The position numbers were made by a program, and so were the translations under genes. From Hymenoscyphus infarciens (Eukaryota; Ascomycota; Leotiomycetes; Helotiales; Helotiaceae): 64,000 bases of DNA. Numbering within the stretch: the first letter of the stretch is position 1; every line of letters starts with the position of its first letter. The stretch lies in the NCBI GenBank assembly GCA_001414345.1, contig LLCB01000041.1, forward strand, positions 62,001 to 126,000. Direction: 5' to 3'. The notes under the pieces were generated by a model that searched no databases, was not told where the DNA came from, and saw only the letters and a list, made by a program, of their open reading frames with translations. This document shows positions 11,149-26,171 of the stretch, in pieces.

Positions 11149-12913
11149 ATGGCAGACCAAGCCCCCGAACCCCCCTCCAAATCTGCCATCAAAAAGGCCG
11201 AAAAGCAAGCCAAGATGGCCGCCGACAAACTCGCGAAAGCCAGCAAACAAGCAGCCCTCCCTATCGTAGGAGGTAAGAAGGCAGACGATATCATCGGCAT
11301 CACCGTCTCCAAGTCGGAGAACTTCTCAGCATGGTATCAGGAGGTCGTCCTCAAGGCCGAGATGATCGAGTACTACAATGAGATTTCCGGCTTCTTTATT
11401 CTGAGACCTAGTAGTATGTATATTTGGAATACGATCCGGAAGTGGTTCCAGGAGCGCATTGAGGCGATGGATGTTGAGGAGGCCAGTTTTCCGATGTTTT
11501 TGAGTAGTAAGAGTTTGGAAAAGGAGAAGGATCATGTGGAGGGGTTTGCGCCCGAATTGGCTTGGGTTACCAAGGCGTGAGTTATCCTTTGCGAGGAGGG
11601 GGGGAATTTACCCCGCCATGTTGGGAAAAGTGACTGACGCAAAGTTTAGTGGTGATAAGGATCTCGAGGTCCCTGTTGCTGTTCGTCCTACCTCCGAGGC
11701 TGTCATGTACCCATACTACTCCAAGTGGATTCGAAGTCACCGAGATCTTCCCCTGAAGCTTAACCAGTGGAATAGTGTGGTGAGATGGGAGGCCAAGCAA
11801 ACAACTCCTTTCCTACGAGCGAGAGAGTTTTTATGGCAAGAAGGACATACCGCACATTTGACTGAGAAGTTGGCAGGAATTGAGGTTCGGGAGATTCTCG
11901 AGTTATATGCAGGTGTTTACGAAGAATTGCTTGCAGTTCCAGTTGTCCGTGGTACAAAGACTGAGAAGGAGAAATTTGCTGGAGGCTACTATACAACAAC
12001 CGTTGAAGGATATATTCCATCCAATGGACGTGGTATCCAAGGAGCAACATCTCACTGTCTCGGTCAAAATTTCAGTAAGATGTTCGACATCACAGTCGAG
12101 GATCCCTCCCCAAAAGTTGACGGTGCCGCAACACTCCCTCCAGTCCACGTCTGGCAAAACTCCTGGGGTCTCTCCACCCGAGTAATCGGGGTAATGGTCA
12201 TGATCCACGGCGATGACAAAGGTCTAGTCCTCCCCCCACGAATCTCCAAACTCCAAGCCATCATCATTCCCGTTGGCATAAACAAGAAGACCACCCCCGA
12301 AGCAAAAACAAAACACTACGACCAACTCCAAGACCTAAAAGACACCCTCAAAAAAGCCGGCGTACGAACCGACTACGACATCCGCGACTCCTACACGCCA
12401 GCCTGGAAATTTAACGACTGGGAACTAAAAGGTGTTCCCCTCCGTTTGGAATACGGCCCCCGAGACGCAGAGCAAAACCAAGTAGCCTACGCCCGTCGCG
12501 ACACCGGCGAAAAAGGAACCATCCAAATCGCCACCCTCGCAGCCGACATAACCGCCCTCCTAGAAACAATCCAAAAAGACATGTACACCAAAGCCGAAGC
12601 CGCCTTCCGCGCTCACCGCATTGTAATATCAAAATGGGAAGATGTCCTCCCCGCCTTGGACGCAAAGAACGTAGTCCTTATCCCCTCTTGCTTAGGCGAA
12701 AAATGCGAAGACAAGATCAAGGATTTGACTACAGGTAAGCAAGAGGATGCGGAGATTGGTCTGGATGGCAAGAAGGCCCCAAGTATGGGTATGAAGAGTC
12801 TTTGCATTCCCTTTGAGCAACCGGAGGGGTTGGTCAAGGGCGAGACTAAGTGCCTTAATCCTGAGTGCGGGGTCTTAGCTAAGGAGTGGTGTATGTTTGG
12901 GCGAAGCTACTAG
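11149..12913 (+). CDS. Cytosolic prolyl-tRNA synthetase (class II, archaeal/eukaryotic type)
   Basis: Two exons: 11149-11576 and 11650-12913, around a 73-bp GTGAGT...TAG intron, giving 563 residues. The N-terminus is a Lys/Ala-rich helix (about 10-40). The catalytic core follows: motif 1 region VAVRPTSEAVMYPYYSKW, motif 2 RAREFLWQEGHTAH (about 198-211) and motif 3 region GATSHCLGQNFSKMF. Next comes the anticodon-binding domain (LQAIIIPVGINK onward) and a C-terminal Cys-bearing domain ending in FGRSY, the usual aromatic C-terminus of this ProRS class. It charges tRNA-Pro with proline in the cytosol. There is no fused glutamyl-tRNA synthetase, as expected in fungi. Codon use is strongly C-biased in the middle of exon 2, consistent with high expression. 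Confidence 0.95.
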
Positions 12914-13597
12914 GTCGTTGTTATATGTAGCTCTCTAGGAGTTTTGGAGGATGGCGGGGTAGGGAGGCAAGGATGGGAGGGGCTTGAAATCTTCCCAACG
13001 TCATGTAGATGACGGAAGGGTCACCATGAAGATATATGAGGGTTCACTTTGGTCTCAATCTTGTCTTCTCACAGGACCTTTTCGTATCAACGGGAACTGA
13101 TATTTCAAGCGAAGAAAAGTCACCACAAAAATTCAGATGATAAAAAGTAGAAATGAAGGAGAGCACCATCAAATTTTTACAAGAAATCCTTCCTGGCATC
13201 CATTTCATAAACTCATTCGTGTGAAAAAGAAGTCCTGGATATTCTATTAAGAAGGCCATAAGCCGCTATTGTAAAAGTACGTCCGCCTCCCAAAAAAATA
13301 CGAATTTGGTTGTCCATCTAGGAGAAGAGAAAAATGAATGGGAATCACGACTTTTGGGGTCATTTTTAAATAAACTCTGACAAAGCTCTCTCGCCCCTCC
13401 TCCATCCTTCACGTTGCTTCATAAATCATCCCTCCCTTCATGCGTCGTTTTTCATCCCTTCTGCGCGTCCCTTCATGGCGATAGCAGCCGTCGAGACGAG
13501 CGTTTAGCAGTAGCCCCTTTGTCCCCATTCATAGATCGGAGAGTCGTAAATCCTGTCTTGCGTTGTTTACCAGGCAGGACCGCCCAAATTGGTTCAC
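12914..13597. other. Convergent 3' flanks of ProRS and Pkc1
   Basis: The two genes converge here. The stretch holds their 3' UTRs; the ORFs are not protein-like. No terminator motif is decisive. Confidence 0.5.
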
Positions 13598-17475
<3,878 letters not shown>

Positions 17476-17834
17476 GATGCCGGATCGTTGATTCGGGAAA
17501 GGGAAGGGTGGGACGCGTCTCTCCTCACCACGTGGGGGGGGGAGGTTGTTGTTGTTGTTGTTTAGAAAGGGCCTAAATCGTTGGTGTTGTCTTGGTCAGG
17601 TTGGGGTGGGTGAAGTGGGGTCGTTCGTAGTTCGGTGAATAAGGTTGTTTAGAGATCTCTGTGAGTTTTGGCGAGGAAGCTGGAGCAGCACCACCAGCAG
17701 CAAAGATTTGAGGCGAGGGGCGCTCGGAGTTGGTACAAGTATGCGATCAACACATGAATTTATGCGCGCTTGTTGGACTTGTTCGAGGAGTGTGGCGAGG
17801 ATCACTCGTATTGCGTTTCGAACGAGATTTTGGG

Positions 17835-17865
17835 TCTGGCCTGGTCTGTTCTGGTCTGGTCTCGC
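17835..17865 (-). promoter_or_regulatory. CCAGA-repeat tract in the pkc1 upstream/leader region
   Basis: On the pkc1 sense strand the tract reads as repeated CCAGA/CCAG units (ACCAGACCAGAACAGACCAG). The same sense-strand repeat occurs in the ptaB leader at about 42,008-42,033. A regulatory role is only an inference from this sharing. Confidence 0.3.
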
Positions 17866-18082
17866 AGATGCAGATGCAGCACCTTTGCTGGAGTTGCCAG
17901 ATGGGCAAAAGGGGAACGAGGTCGTTGACAAGACCGGAGAAAAAGCACGTTTAGGGCTGGCCGTGCAGGTGCGGTGCGGTGCGGTGCAGCTGTCGATAGG
18001 GAGCAAGGCAAGTGGAGGAGCAAGGGAAGAGAGCTCAAGAGGTTACGGTAACCAGGAAAGTGCCGGTCAGACCGAGCTTGCC

Positions 18083-18117
18083 ATCAGAATCAGAATCAGA
18101 ATCAGAATCAGAATCAG
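18083..18117. repeat. (CAGAAT)n microsatellite
   Basis: Five to six copies of the hexamer CAGAAT in the region upstream of pkc1. Confidence 0.9.
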
Positions 18118-19204
18118 TCCACGAGACAACTCGATACGGAGGGCAGGAGAGGCACAAAGGACGGATGAAGTCGTCTTCGTCTTCGTATTGGCGATTGGCT
18201 ATTGGCGAGGAGGTACTAGTATTATGAATTGGGAATTGGGAAGAAGAAGAGTTGCCTATCGACCGAGCTAGATTGGAGAAGTGAGGTGGTGGTGCTGCGC
18301 TGCGCTGCTCAAAGTTGGGGATGGCGGGGGGCAAAACGTTGGGATGCATTGAGCTCCAGTGATTCATAAACACCCAACCTACCCAGGCCAGGCCAGGTAA
18401 AATCAAATAAGCCCCTTTTCTTACTCTTCCACCTGATAAGATTTAATGCAGATTTATTCCTAATACCAACCCAACCATACAAGCGGTTCACGACAATGAG
18501 TCCTTTACCTATGCTATGGACCCGACCCAGGTACGGAGTACAAGTAGGTCTCTCTCGTCATTGCTTGGCCGTCTTCCCCTCCTTCATACCCCACTGTGGT
18601 GTTTCCGCCTGTCTGTGCTGTGAAAACAACTTCGTCATTCCGCCCAGGGGTGTTATCATCAACATCCTAAATGCTCTCGATAACAAGTATCAGCATAGAG
18701 GGGCTCGAGGGGTAAAGTAATGCAAAGTACCAAAATTGGATAAACATCAATGCGGAAACCTGTAAGTTAAATTCATTCCTGTTACAATCAACTCCAATAG
18801 ACGAAAGAGCCTTTGTAGTCGATCCTGCAAGAGTAACCCGCAGTACATGGCTCTCGTTCCAACTTTGACTATAGTCGAGAACATAAATCATTTAGGATAT
18901 CATTTCTAGAGAGTTCGAAGAATCAATTTAATTATTCCTCATATATAGACACAAGCTACTAAAAAATGGCAATCATTTCATGACAAAGGCGGAACATTCC
19001 AGATGAAAAACCCATTTAACGCTCCAAACATTGTCTTCTCTTGGGGCGATTCCTCAGAATCAGGAATCCAGGACTATCTCAAAGAGAGTCCTGAATATCG
19101 TTTCGATGCAGATCAGGGGTCAACGCATCACACCTGGATGATCATCCCATCAAAGCAACTCATCCTAGCTTGTGTAATATTCTATCATTGCTAATTCTCA
19201 TCCA

Positions 19205-20722
19205 TCACGTTGAGTACTGGTTCTTCAACAACTTAGCAATCGTCGTCAGCTGGATGTTACTGGTTCCCTCATAGATAGCTCCAATCTTGCTGTCTCGCCA
19301 CATCTTCTCCGCGATACCTTCTCGGACGAATCCCATTCCTAGGACTCATTAATACTCAGTGTTAGTGTGTGGAAGGACTATACATACCGCCCATCCACTC
19401 AATAGCGAGCCCACTAACTCTCCCAGCAACCTGTGAAGAATAAAGCTTCGCCATCGCAGCATCTTTAACAAAGTCCTGTCCGGCCTCCTTCTTTCGAGCT
19501 GCGTTGTAGACTAGTGCTCGGGCAGCGGCAATCTCAGTATAAGACTGCGCAATCTGGTGCTGCATTCCTTGGAAATCACCGACGAGCTGTCCAAACTGCT
19601 TTCGGTCGTTCCACACGTACCTACACCGTGTTAGCATGTGAAATACCCGGATTTGTTGACAAGCTTACTTCACGGCGTTCTCGAACGCTCCAAGGGCAAG
19701 TCCGGTCATCTGTGCGGCAATACCGATACGTCCTTCATTCAAGAGAGAGATGGCGTATTTGTATCCATGGCCTTCCTGGCCGAGTAAATTTCCCTTGGGA
19801 ATTTCAACGTCGTCAAAGTTGAGAACACACGTGCTGCTGGCCTTGATGCCGAGTTTCTTCTCCTTCTTTGCTATCGAGAAGCCTTTCATGCCCTTCTCGA
19901 CAATAAAGGCTGTGATACCCTTATATCCCTTGCTGTGGTCAAGATTCGCGAATACAATGAAGAAATCAGCCTCCAGAGAGTTTGTGATCCACATCTTGTT
20001 TCCCGAAATCGTGTATCCAGAATCCGTTTTGGTGGCCTTGGTGGCAAGGGCAAATGCATCCGAGCCAGAAACAGGCTCCGACAGACAGAAAGATCCTAAT
20101 CTGTTAGCTTATATAGTCCAATATATTTCCGAGGGGTTCCGTACCAACAGTATCCGTAGCCAAACGAGGAAGCCACTTCTTCTTCAACTCCGAACTAGCA
20201 TATTTTATTATCGCAGTATTGACCAGCGTATTATGCACATCCACCATCACACTGACACTAGGATCGACCCTAGCCAGCTCTTCAATGCCCACAATAGCGG
20301 CCGTGAAGTTCATTCCAGCGCCACCGTACTCCTCCGGGATTTCCACGCCCATAAACCCTTGTTCGAATAATTGTTCCACGATAGTTGGGTCCATTGCCTC
20401 GTTCTCGTCCATTTCCCGGACTTTAGGGGCAATAACTTCGTTGGCAAATTTGGAGACTGAGTCTGCCATGGCGGTTTCGATTTCGGACATGTGGGTAATG
20501 GGTGTAGGAGGGAATTCGGTAATGTCAACATCGTCGTTTCGCCGACATGCGGTAGCAGAGAGGGGTCTAGCACTGAGGAGAATATTAGCAGTATCCAGAT
20601 TACAACGCGTATCATACTGACTGTTGGTATATTCTGCTAGCTCTAACAGGTCTTAAAGCTGGTCGTGCTGTTAATGTAGCCCTTTGTGCCACTGGACGTA
20701 GTGCCTTCACAATCGAAGCCAT
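19205..20722 (-). CDS. Mitochondrial short/branched-chain acyl-CoA dehydrogenase
   Basis: Five exons: 20722-20622, 20572-20145, 20095-19669, 19620-19388 and 19338-19205, giving 440 residues. Only the first donor (GTCAGT) is weak, but it alone keeps the frame. The N-terminus is Arg/Ala-rich without acids, a mitochondrial presequence. The body shows YGGAGMNF, DVHNTLV, the FAD/substrate signature CLSEPVSGSDAFALATKA, and WITNSLEADFFIVFAN. GRIGIAAQMTGLA follows, then YEGTSNIQ with the catalytic-base Glu at about 420. Together these fit the ACADS/ACADSB group, which oxidises short or methyl-branched acyl-CoAs (for example from isoleucine) and passes electrons to ETF. Exact chain specificity cannot be read from the sequence. 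Confidence 0.94.
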
Positions 20723-21400
20723 GTTGTGTTTGTACGTCAAGATTCGAGATCTTAGGAAAGGAAAGGTAGAGGTTTGGAAAAAGGAAAGAACGAGAGGTTG
20801 AGTTTGGGAAAGTAAAATCAATTGAAGACGGAGAGACAGAAGATATGTAAAAGGTAAGACTATATCTTGACTCGCGCGGCTGGCCACGGTTTTGAATGTG
20901 ACAGCCGAGGTGGTTCGGAATGAAAACGGCCTCCACCTGCAAGCCTCCAGACGGCGTGGGGTAGTCCGTATCCTTCAAAACATCTTCATTCACTCCATTA
21001 CACCCGAGAAGTTTCTCACGATCTTTCCTGTTTCCGTGTTCTAAGGCGGCGTAATATGTCGAATTCAATCAGAAATAATTTGTAGGAAAAAGGGTACGAG
21101 TACTCCCGCATTGTCACATGCTCGGAACTCGAGGTTTGGCGGGGGCTTGGCCGTTCTGCTATCAAAATTGTCTTATTCTGAGAGTCGGAAGAGCTTGAGT
21201 CATATTCGGGTATCTAATATTTTGAAGCTCTATAAATTACAGGAAAGGATGCAGTTTATTACACTGCTTCGGACTTGTGGAAAAATGGACCTCCGGTTGC
21301 CAAAAAGAAACGCCCAAACGCCTACGAAGCACACCGCGACATAAAAACAACAGGTCCCAACGCATCCGTCACTCTTTCCTCTCACTACCTTGGTGGCGTG
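20723..21400. other. Intergenic: ACAD promoter side and NRPS-like gene 3' end
   Basis: Holds the promoter of the ACAD gene and the sequence following the abrupt stop of the adenylation gene. I looked here for the missing second half of the adenylation domain (the PGFGMTE-type motif) and did not find it. Confidence 0.5.
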
Positions 21401-22585
21401 TCAGTTCAACATGTTCCCCATTTGACTCTTAGCTCCCAATATCTTAAGAATATCGCTTATCCGGACACAATTCTCGACATTGTTTGCTTCTCCGTCAGAA
21501 CCAATGTAAAGAAGACCACCCAGATCGACTCCTCGAATCTCTTCAGGCGATGCTGTGTCCAAAATATATTGAAGTTTGTACAAGAAAGAGCTTGGTGCAA
21601 AGGTCCTCGAGACATTGTGTTTGGAAAACAGGCGTAAGAAAAGCAGAGGTTCGGTTTCAACGTTGACAGTTGGGACGTGGACTTGGCCAAGTCCTGTAAA
21701 CATGGCGAAGAGATGGATTTCGATAAGACTGGAGGTACTATATCGAGTTGTGGAATCAGTTTTCGTCTTTCTAGGAACTCTCTGGCTCTCAACTTGAGCA
21801 GTTCAGGGGATGATGGAAGCAGAATGGGACGAGCAAAAAAGAGTGTGTGGAGTCACTTATATGCTCTTTACTTACTGGCCAAGTGCAGTCCAATTGAGCA
21901 GAGTAGACCCTGGTGGCAAGGGCATGGAGTAAACCATCCCTTTAAGCGATGCAAATATTTGTGTATGCGTCAGACAGATTGCTTTTGAGAGACCAGTATT
22001 TCTAGAAGTGAGCATGATGACAGCAATTGTTTCAGGGGAGTGTCCTAAAAAATTTGTTTTATTGAACAACTCATTTGTGGACTTGCTGGAAGAGACATAT
22101 ACCAAGCTATCAGTTGGGGTTTGTAACCCTGGTGCCGAGCTTTTCAAATTCTCAATGTCCTCCACCGTAATTACTCGAAGAACTTTATTTTGAGCGAAGT
22201 CGCTACTCGCAAGATTTCGTGTCGTGAGGACAATGGGACTATGCAACAGGAAATCGAGTCGTTTGAAATGAGAATTTTGTTTCCGGCAGTCTTCATTACG
22301 TGGCGATGAGATGGCTGGGATGCATCCCACGAGAATTGAAGCCCAGAACCATGTGATATTCTCCAGATGACTTTGGAAATGGAGCAGAATGATCTTTCCC
22401 GGGATATTGTATTTGTGGAGTTGTAATAGTCCCGCCTTTTGCTGTACCAAAGTTTGGAATTCGCTGTAACTCATATGCGTTGGGTCGGATTCTCCTCCAT
22501 TCGTGTAGGTGGTGATTCCAGCTTGGGCATTCTTTGGGACATCAAGCAGAGTCGCGATGTGAGGCTCATTTTTGAGAGGCGCCAT
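21401..22585 (-). CDS. Truncated NRPS-like adenylation-domain protein
   Basis: Two exons: 22585-21876 and 21737-21401, around a 138-bp GTAAGT...TAG intron, giving 348 residues. The frame carries across to the typical block HTSSLIEIHLFAM. Recognisable adenylation-domain parts are the N-terminal TYTNGGESDPTHMSYSEFQ and the A3-core position MLTSRNTGLSKAICLTH. After these come FLRLFSKHNVSRTFAPSSF and SDGEANNVENC. The A3 glycine-serine loop is altered (SRNTG where SGSTG is usual). The chain then stops (MGNMLN) before the ATP/AMP-binding motifs A4-A10, so there is no full adenylation, carrier or reductase domain. This is roughly half of an A-domain and is unlikely to be an active adenylating enzyme. 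It is probably a degenerating remnant of a larger NRPS or NRPS-like gene. Confidence 0.75.
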
Positions 22586-24400
22586 ACTGGTCGTTTGGAT
22601 TTTTGAAAAGGATATAACGAAAGTTTGAAAGAGAAGGCGAGTCTAATAGAGGAATAAACCTTAAAATCTTGCGAGAAAGAGCTTTAGATCCCAATTGACT
22701 TGAGGATGGTGGCATATTACTGCTCCGCATATCACTCACCAACATACAGAACTGCCACCATCCTCAGCCCTTGAGCAATGTTGGAATAAAGAGGCTATGC
22801 TGTTTTCAGACACGTGACCCAATGGCCATATTCAGGTTGTTTTCCAACTTCTAAAGTTTCCGGACTACCGCCTGCAAAGAGAACCGAATATAGTTACAGT
22901 CGAGCTTTATGCGTGCACTAACGCATGCAACTCGCCTCTTGTGAATTTCTTCGTGTTAGGCGATGTTGGGAAATAATTCGTTGAGTCTAAATGCCGCTAT
23001 TTCCAAGCCTTGCGATTGTTTCGCTAAGGCTTAGAACTGTGGCAGTAAGCTTGCGGCCGCAATGAGATGGAGGTGTGGGTTTGAGGTGTTGGTTTGAAGT
23101 GTTGGTGAGCATTGCCACAAAGCGAGTTGCACAACCCATGGTAGCCCTCACACAACACCATTTCACTATCCAAGGTAAATTAGTGAACCGCAGAAGCGCC
23201 GTAGCTCGTGCGAAGATGAAAAGGGGGTTGTCACATTCTCGCTAAAGTGTCGGATATTCACCAGTTACATAAATTTACTAGCTGCGGAGTTGCTCATTTT
23301 TCTTAAGGTACACCTTTCTTATTGTTATTTTTGCTAACATTTGGTAAGTTTTGAATATCCGCCGCTTTCCAACATATCTAAAAGGGGAAATAAGTAAGAG
23401 TGATGATTATCGCTTTTTATACACTCGGTTATTACGGTCGAGAAAGTTTATGACAGTCGAGAAACTGTTCATCCAGTTGTTCTTGAACTATGTTCCTAAT
23501 TTCCTAGACTCCTTCATACACTTTTTGCTCGTGTGGGTACTTCGTACTTGCGGTGTAATGCCCGCTTCTCTTGCTTTTTTTGGGGGGGGGGGGGGGGGGG
23601 TTCATGTTGGGGACTCTTATAGATCTAATAAAAACTCAACACGGAGAAACCGAGAGGCCTGAACAACGTGTTTATAAAGCGAAAATTATACATAGATTGT
23701 CATCATCTCACGCTTTTTGTCCATTAAGCTCGTTGTTAATGGTAGTTTCAAAGTACATCCGCCATACTTAACGTTTCGTCTGTCTCAATACCGCAGTGCA
23801 TGCGTAGTTTTGAGATCCATCACTCAAAAGTTATTTTTTTTGTGCGGAAAGAAATTTGGAATTGCACATTGACTGTGAGAGTTTTCTTACTGAAGGATGG
23901 AAAGGGGTTTATTACAAGTTCGAATAACGTATCTTTACGTTGAATAAGCTTAGAATTTGTATTGATGAAGCTTTCGGATAGCTTCGGAGGAGATCTATCA
24001 GCATTGCCGGAAGTTTTGTTCATGACGTTGAAATACCTTGTTATAGGAAACGAACCCCCGGATTCAGATTCGTTTTACAGGTCTTACTCATAGCGAGTGA
24101 GCAGTTTTCAAATCAAGTGTTCACGGAGTTGTTGCAATACCTAAGCGAGTATGGTTACAGTACCTTCTTATTGGCTCTTTCAATACTTACCACATTCCCC
24201 TATCGCCATAAGCTTACAAATCCTTCATCATCCCTACTTCGAGCTGCCCGCCTAAATAGGATTAAGGGTCCCTGCGGGGCCCCGGGTTATTGATTCAAAC
24301 ACCTCCACATTGCCAAATTTCTACCATATTGCCGGTATACTGTTTGGGCTCGGATCTCGAAGCAAGGCCTTAACGAACTGGTTTATGGTGGGAAGTTATC
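22586..24400. other. Intergenic with a 19-G homopolymer
   Basis: No gene recognised over 1.8 kb. A run of 19 G occurs at 23,582-23,600. Small ORFs show no motif. The composition is moderately AT-rich towards 23,300-24,100. Confidence 0.5.
23582..23600. repeat. Poly-G tract (19 nt)
   Basis: Uninterrupted G run directly read from the sequence; the length may be unstable or an assembly estimate. Confidence 0.9.
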
Positions 24401-24401
24401 C

Positions 24402-26171
24402 AAGGACTGCGAGCCTTGCAGAAAGAAGCATCAAAAAGTGATGATAACCATCTTGGTAGGAGTAGTGATCTCTAAGACGCCGAAACAACATCACTTGGGT
24501 TTGACTTCATGGGCCGTCCATGCTTTATGGGTGGCACAAATGGTTGTTGTCGATAGAGGTTGAAGATATGTGCTTTTAAACAGCTGACTCAACCTTTCTC
24601 GCTACCGGCTAAGAGTTACGCATGAGTGCAGTGGTGGCCAAGAAAGCCAAAATGGAAATCCCACCAGAAAGGGGGGCAAAAGTCACGTAAACACCACACT
24701 GAAATTGGAGCGCCAACTGCCCCCTCCACTACTTTTCCAGACAGCATCAGTGTTCTTGGTCGCCCAAATCCTACAGACACCATTGAGGAGCTTGCTTTTG
24801 GATTTTTCCACTTTCAGTATGTGGTTGGAAACTTATGCCCCTTTGAGTACATTGAACCCATCTACAATAATATGGGACTTCCTCTGGTAATGAGCATTCG
24901 AGCTGTTGGACTCGCAAGCCTTTCAAAAACTCATCGCTCTACGGAGCTCGAAACCCGTGCTAGATTTTATTACATTTCAGCCATACGCTTGATCAACGAG
25001 GCTCTTGAGACGCCACAGGCTACTACTGATGTCCGCAATTCTCCTGCTAGACAATGGGACAAGATCATCCCACCGGTAGATCTATCAAAGCAAGCATGTA
25101 TAAATCATCTCAATGGAGTCATGGCACTCATAAAACTCCGTGGCAGTCAACAATTTACGACAAAAACCGGACTGGAGATGTTTGTCCACATGCGCGCACA
25201 CCTCTTCATAACGTGCCTGCAGCACGACCTTCCCATACCCACCAATTACTTAAGTCTTCATGCGTTCGCCTCCAACTACTTTGATAACATCTCGCATGAA
25301 ATGGCTAGCCATCCGCTTCGTTACGCTGATCACGCAGCTTAGGGATGGGACCCTCTTTGGTATAGAAAGAATCATAAAATCCGCCAATCAGGCTGACCAG
25401 GAGGTTGCGAATCTAACGGCAAGAATATCACCGGACTCGAACTGTAAAGTCGTACCACTTTCTTTCCGTTCTGATTTGGTCTACGAGTCACATCACCACC
25501 TTCACCGCGACCCAACGATTGGAAAAGTGTTAAATCAACTGCAAGCTGCGCGGGTGGCCCTCCTTGCTTTGATTTTGCAACAGGCTGTCTCATCGCGTGA
25601 TTCGCTTCCTCTCGACTCCCGTAACACAGTACAAGCCGCCGAGGAACAGTTTGTACATATCATCGGAGCTATTTGTGCTTCCGTTCCACAGCAGGTTGGT
25701 TACTTGCTGCTAAAGGGAATATCATCGATGTTGGTTTTGGATCCAGTAGTGGCAAGACAACCTTCAATACCCGGTAGTCCGCGTATTAAATTCGAGAAAT
25801 CCTACGTTCAGAGCGCCAATGTCCGCCTCTGGCCCCTATTTCTCGTCGCCAACTCGCACAATTGCCCCCCCCCCCCCCCCCCCCCCCCCGAAAGAGCGAA
25901 CCAGTTCCACATAATTGGAAAGACACTTGGGCTCGACAGGGCAGTGGAAGCCGTCGCCCTGCTGGAAAGTGGGGGACATGCCAAAATCTGTGACTCTTAT
26001 TGGTATGTTGAAAGCATTTCCTACCTGGATGACGGGAGTTCTTGCTACGGCGACGACGTTGATCCTTCTTCTGAAACTCTCACGTCTGTGATTATACATT
26101 TCAAACCTCCCTCTGGTCGCCGAGTAGTATTTCCCTATATGGCCTTATACCCTTTTGTTTGTCTTGATTGA
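24402..26171 (+). pseudogene. Decayed Zn2Cys6-type fungal transcription factor
   Basis: Two long plus-strand frames (24626-25342 and 25260-26171) together resemble the regulatory half of a fungal Zn2Cys6 factor. The first has ELAFGFFHFQYVVGN, SIRAVGLASLSK and CINHLNGVMALIKLRG; the second has LRDGTLFGIERI and LWPLFLVANSH. The reading frame must shift by one near 25,330-25,345 at the LRDG block, and no plausible intron fits there. Upstream, at about 24,405-24,437, another frame reads CEPCRKKHQK, the first half of a Zn2Cys6 cluster, and then loses frame where a K-C-D would be expected. A 26-C run interrupts the second frame and codes for consecutive prolines. The gene sits at the edge of the transposon island and is best read as a broken regulator; its target is unknown. 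Confidence 0.7.
25865..25890. repeat. Poly-C tract (26 nt) inside the decayed regulator
   Basis: Uninterrupted run of 26 C, read in frame as proline codons. The true length is uncertain because such runs slip in sequencing and replication. Confidence 0.9.

Larger units (their letters stand above)
17476..19204. other. Pkc1 upstream region and ACAD 3' flank
   Basis: Long region 5' of Pkc1, probably holding its leader. It contains CCAGA-type repeats (17,835-17,865), a (CAGAAT)n microsatellite (18,083-18,117) and several pyrimidine/purine runs. ORFs here are low-complexity by-products. From 18,500 to 19,204 no gene is seen. Confidence 0.5.

Noticed and set aside
20582..20621. GTATGA donor for the first ACAD intron
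   Set aside because: It gives an immediate stop after splicing; the GTCAGT donor 4 bp earlier keeps frame.
21870..21876. Premature stop in the adenylation-domain frame (after NWTALGQ)
   Set aside because: The stop lies in a GTAAGT donor. Splicing to 21,737 restores the conserved SSLIEIHLFAM block, so it is an intron.
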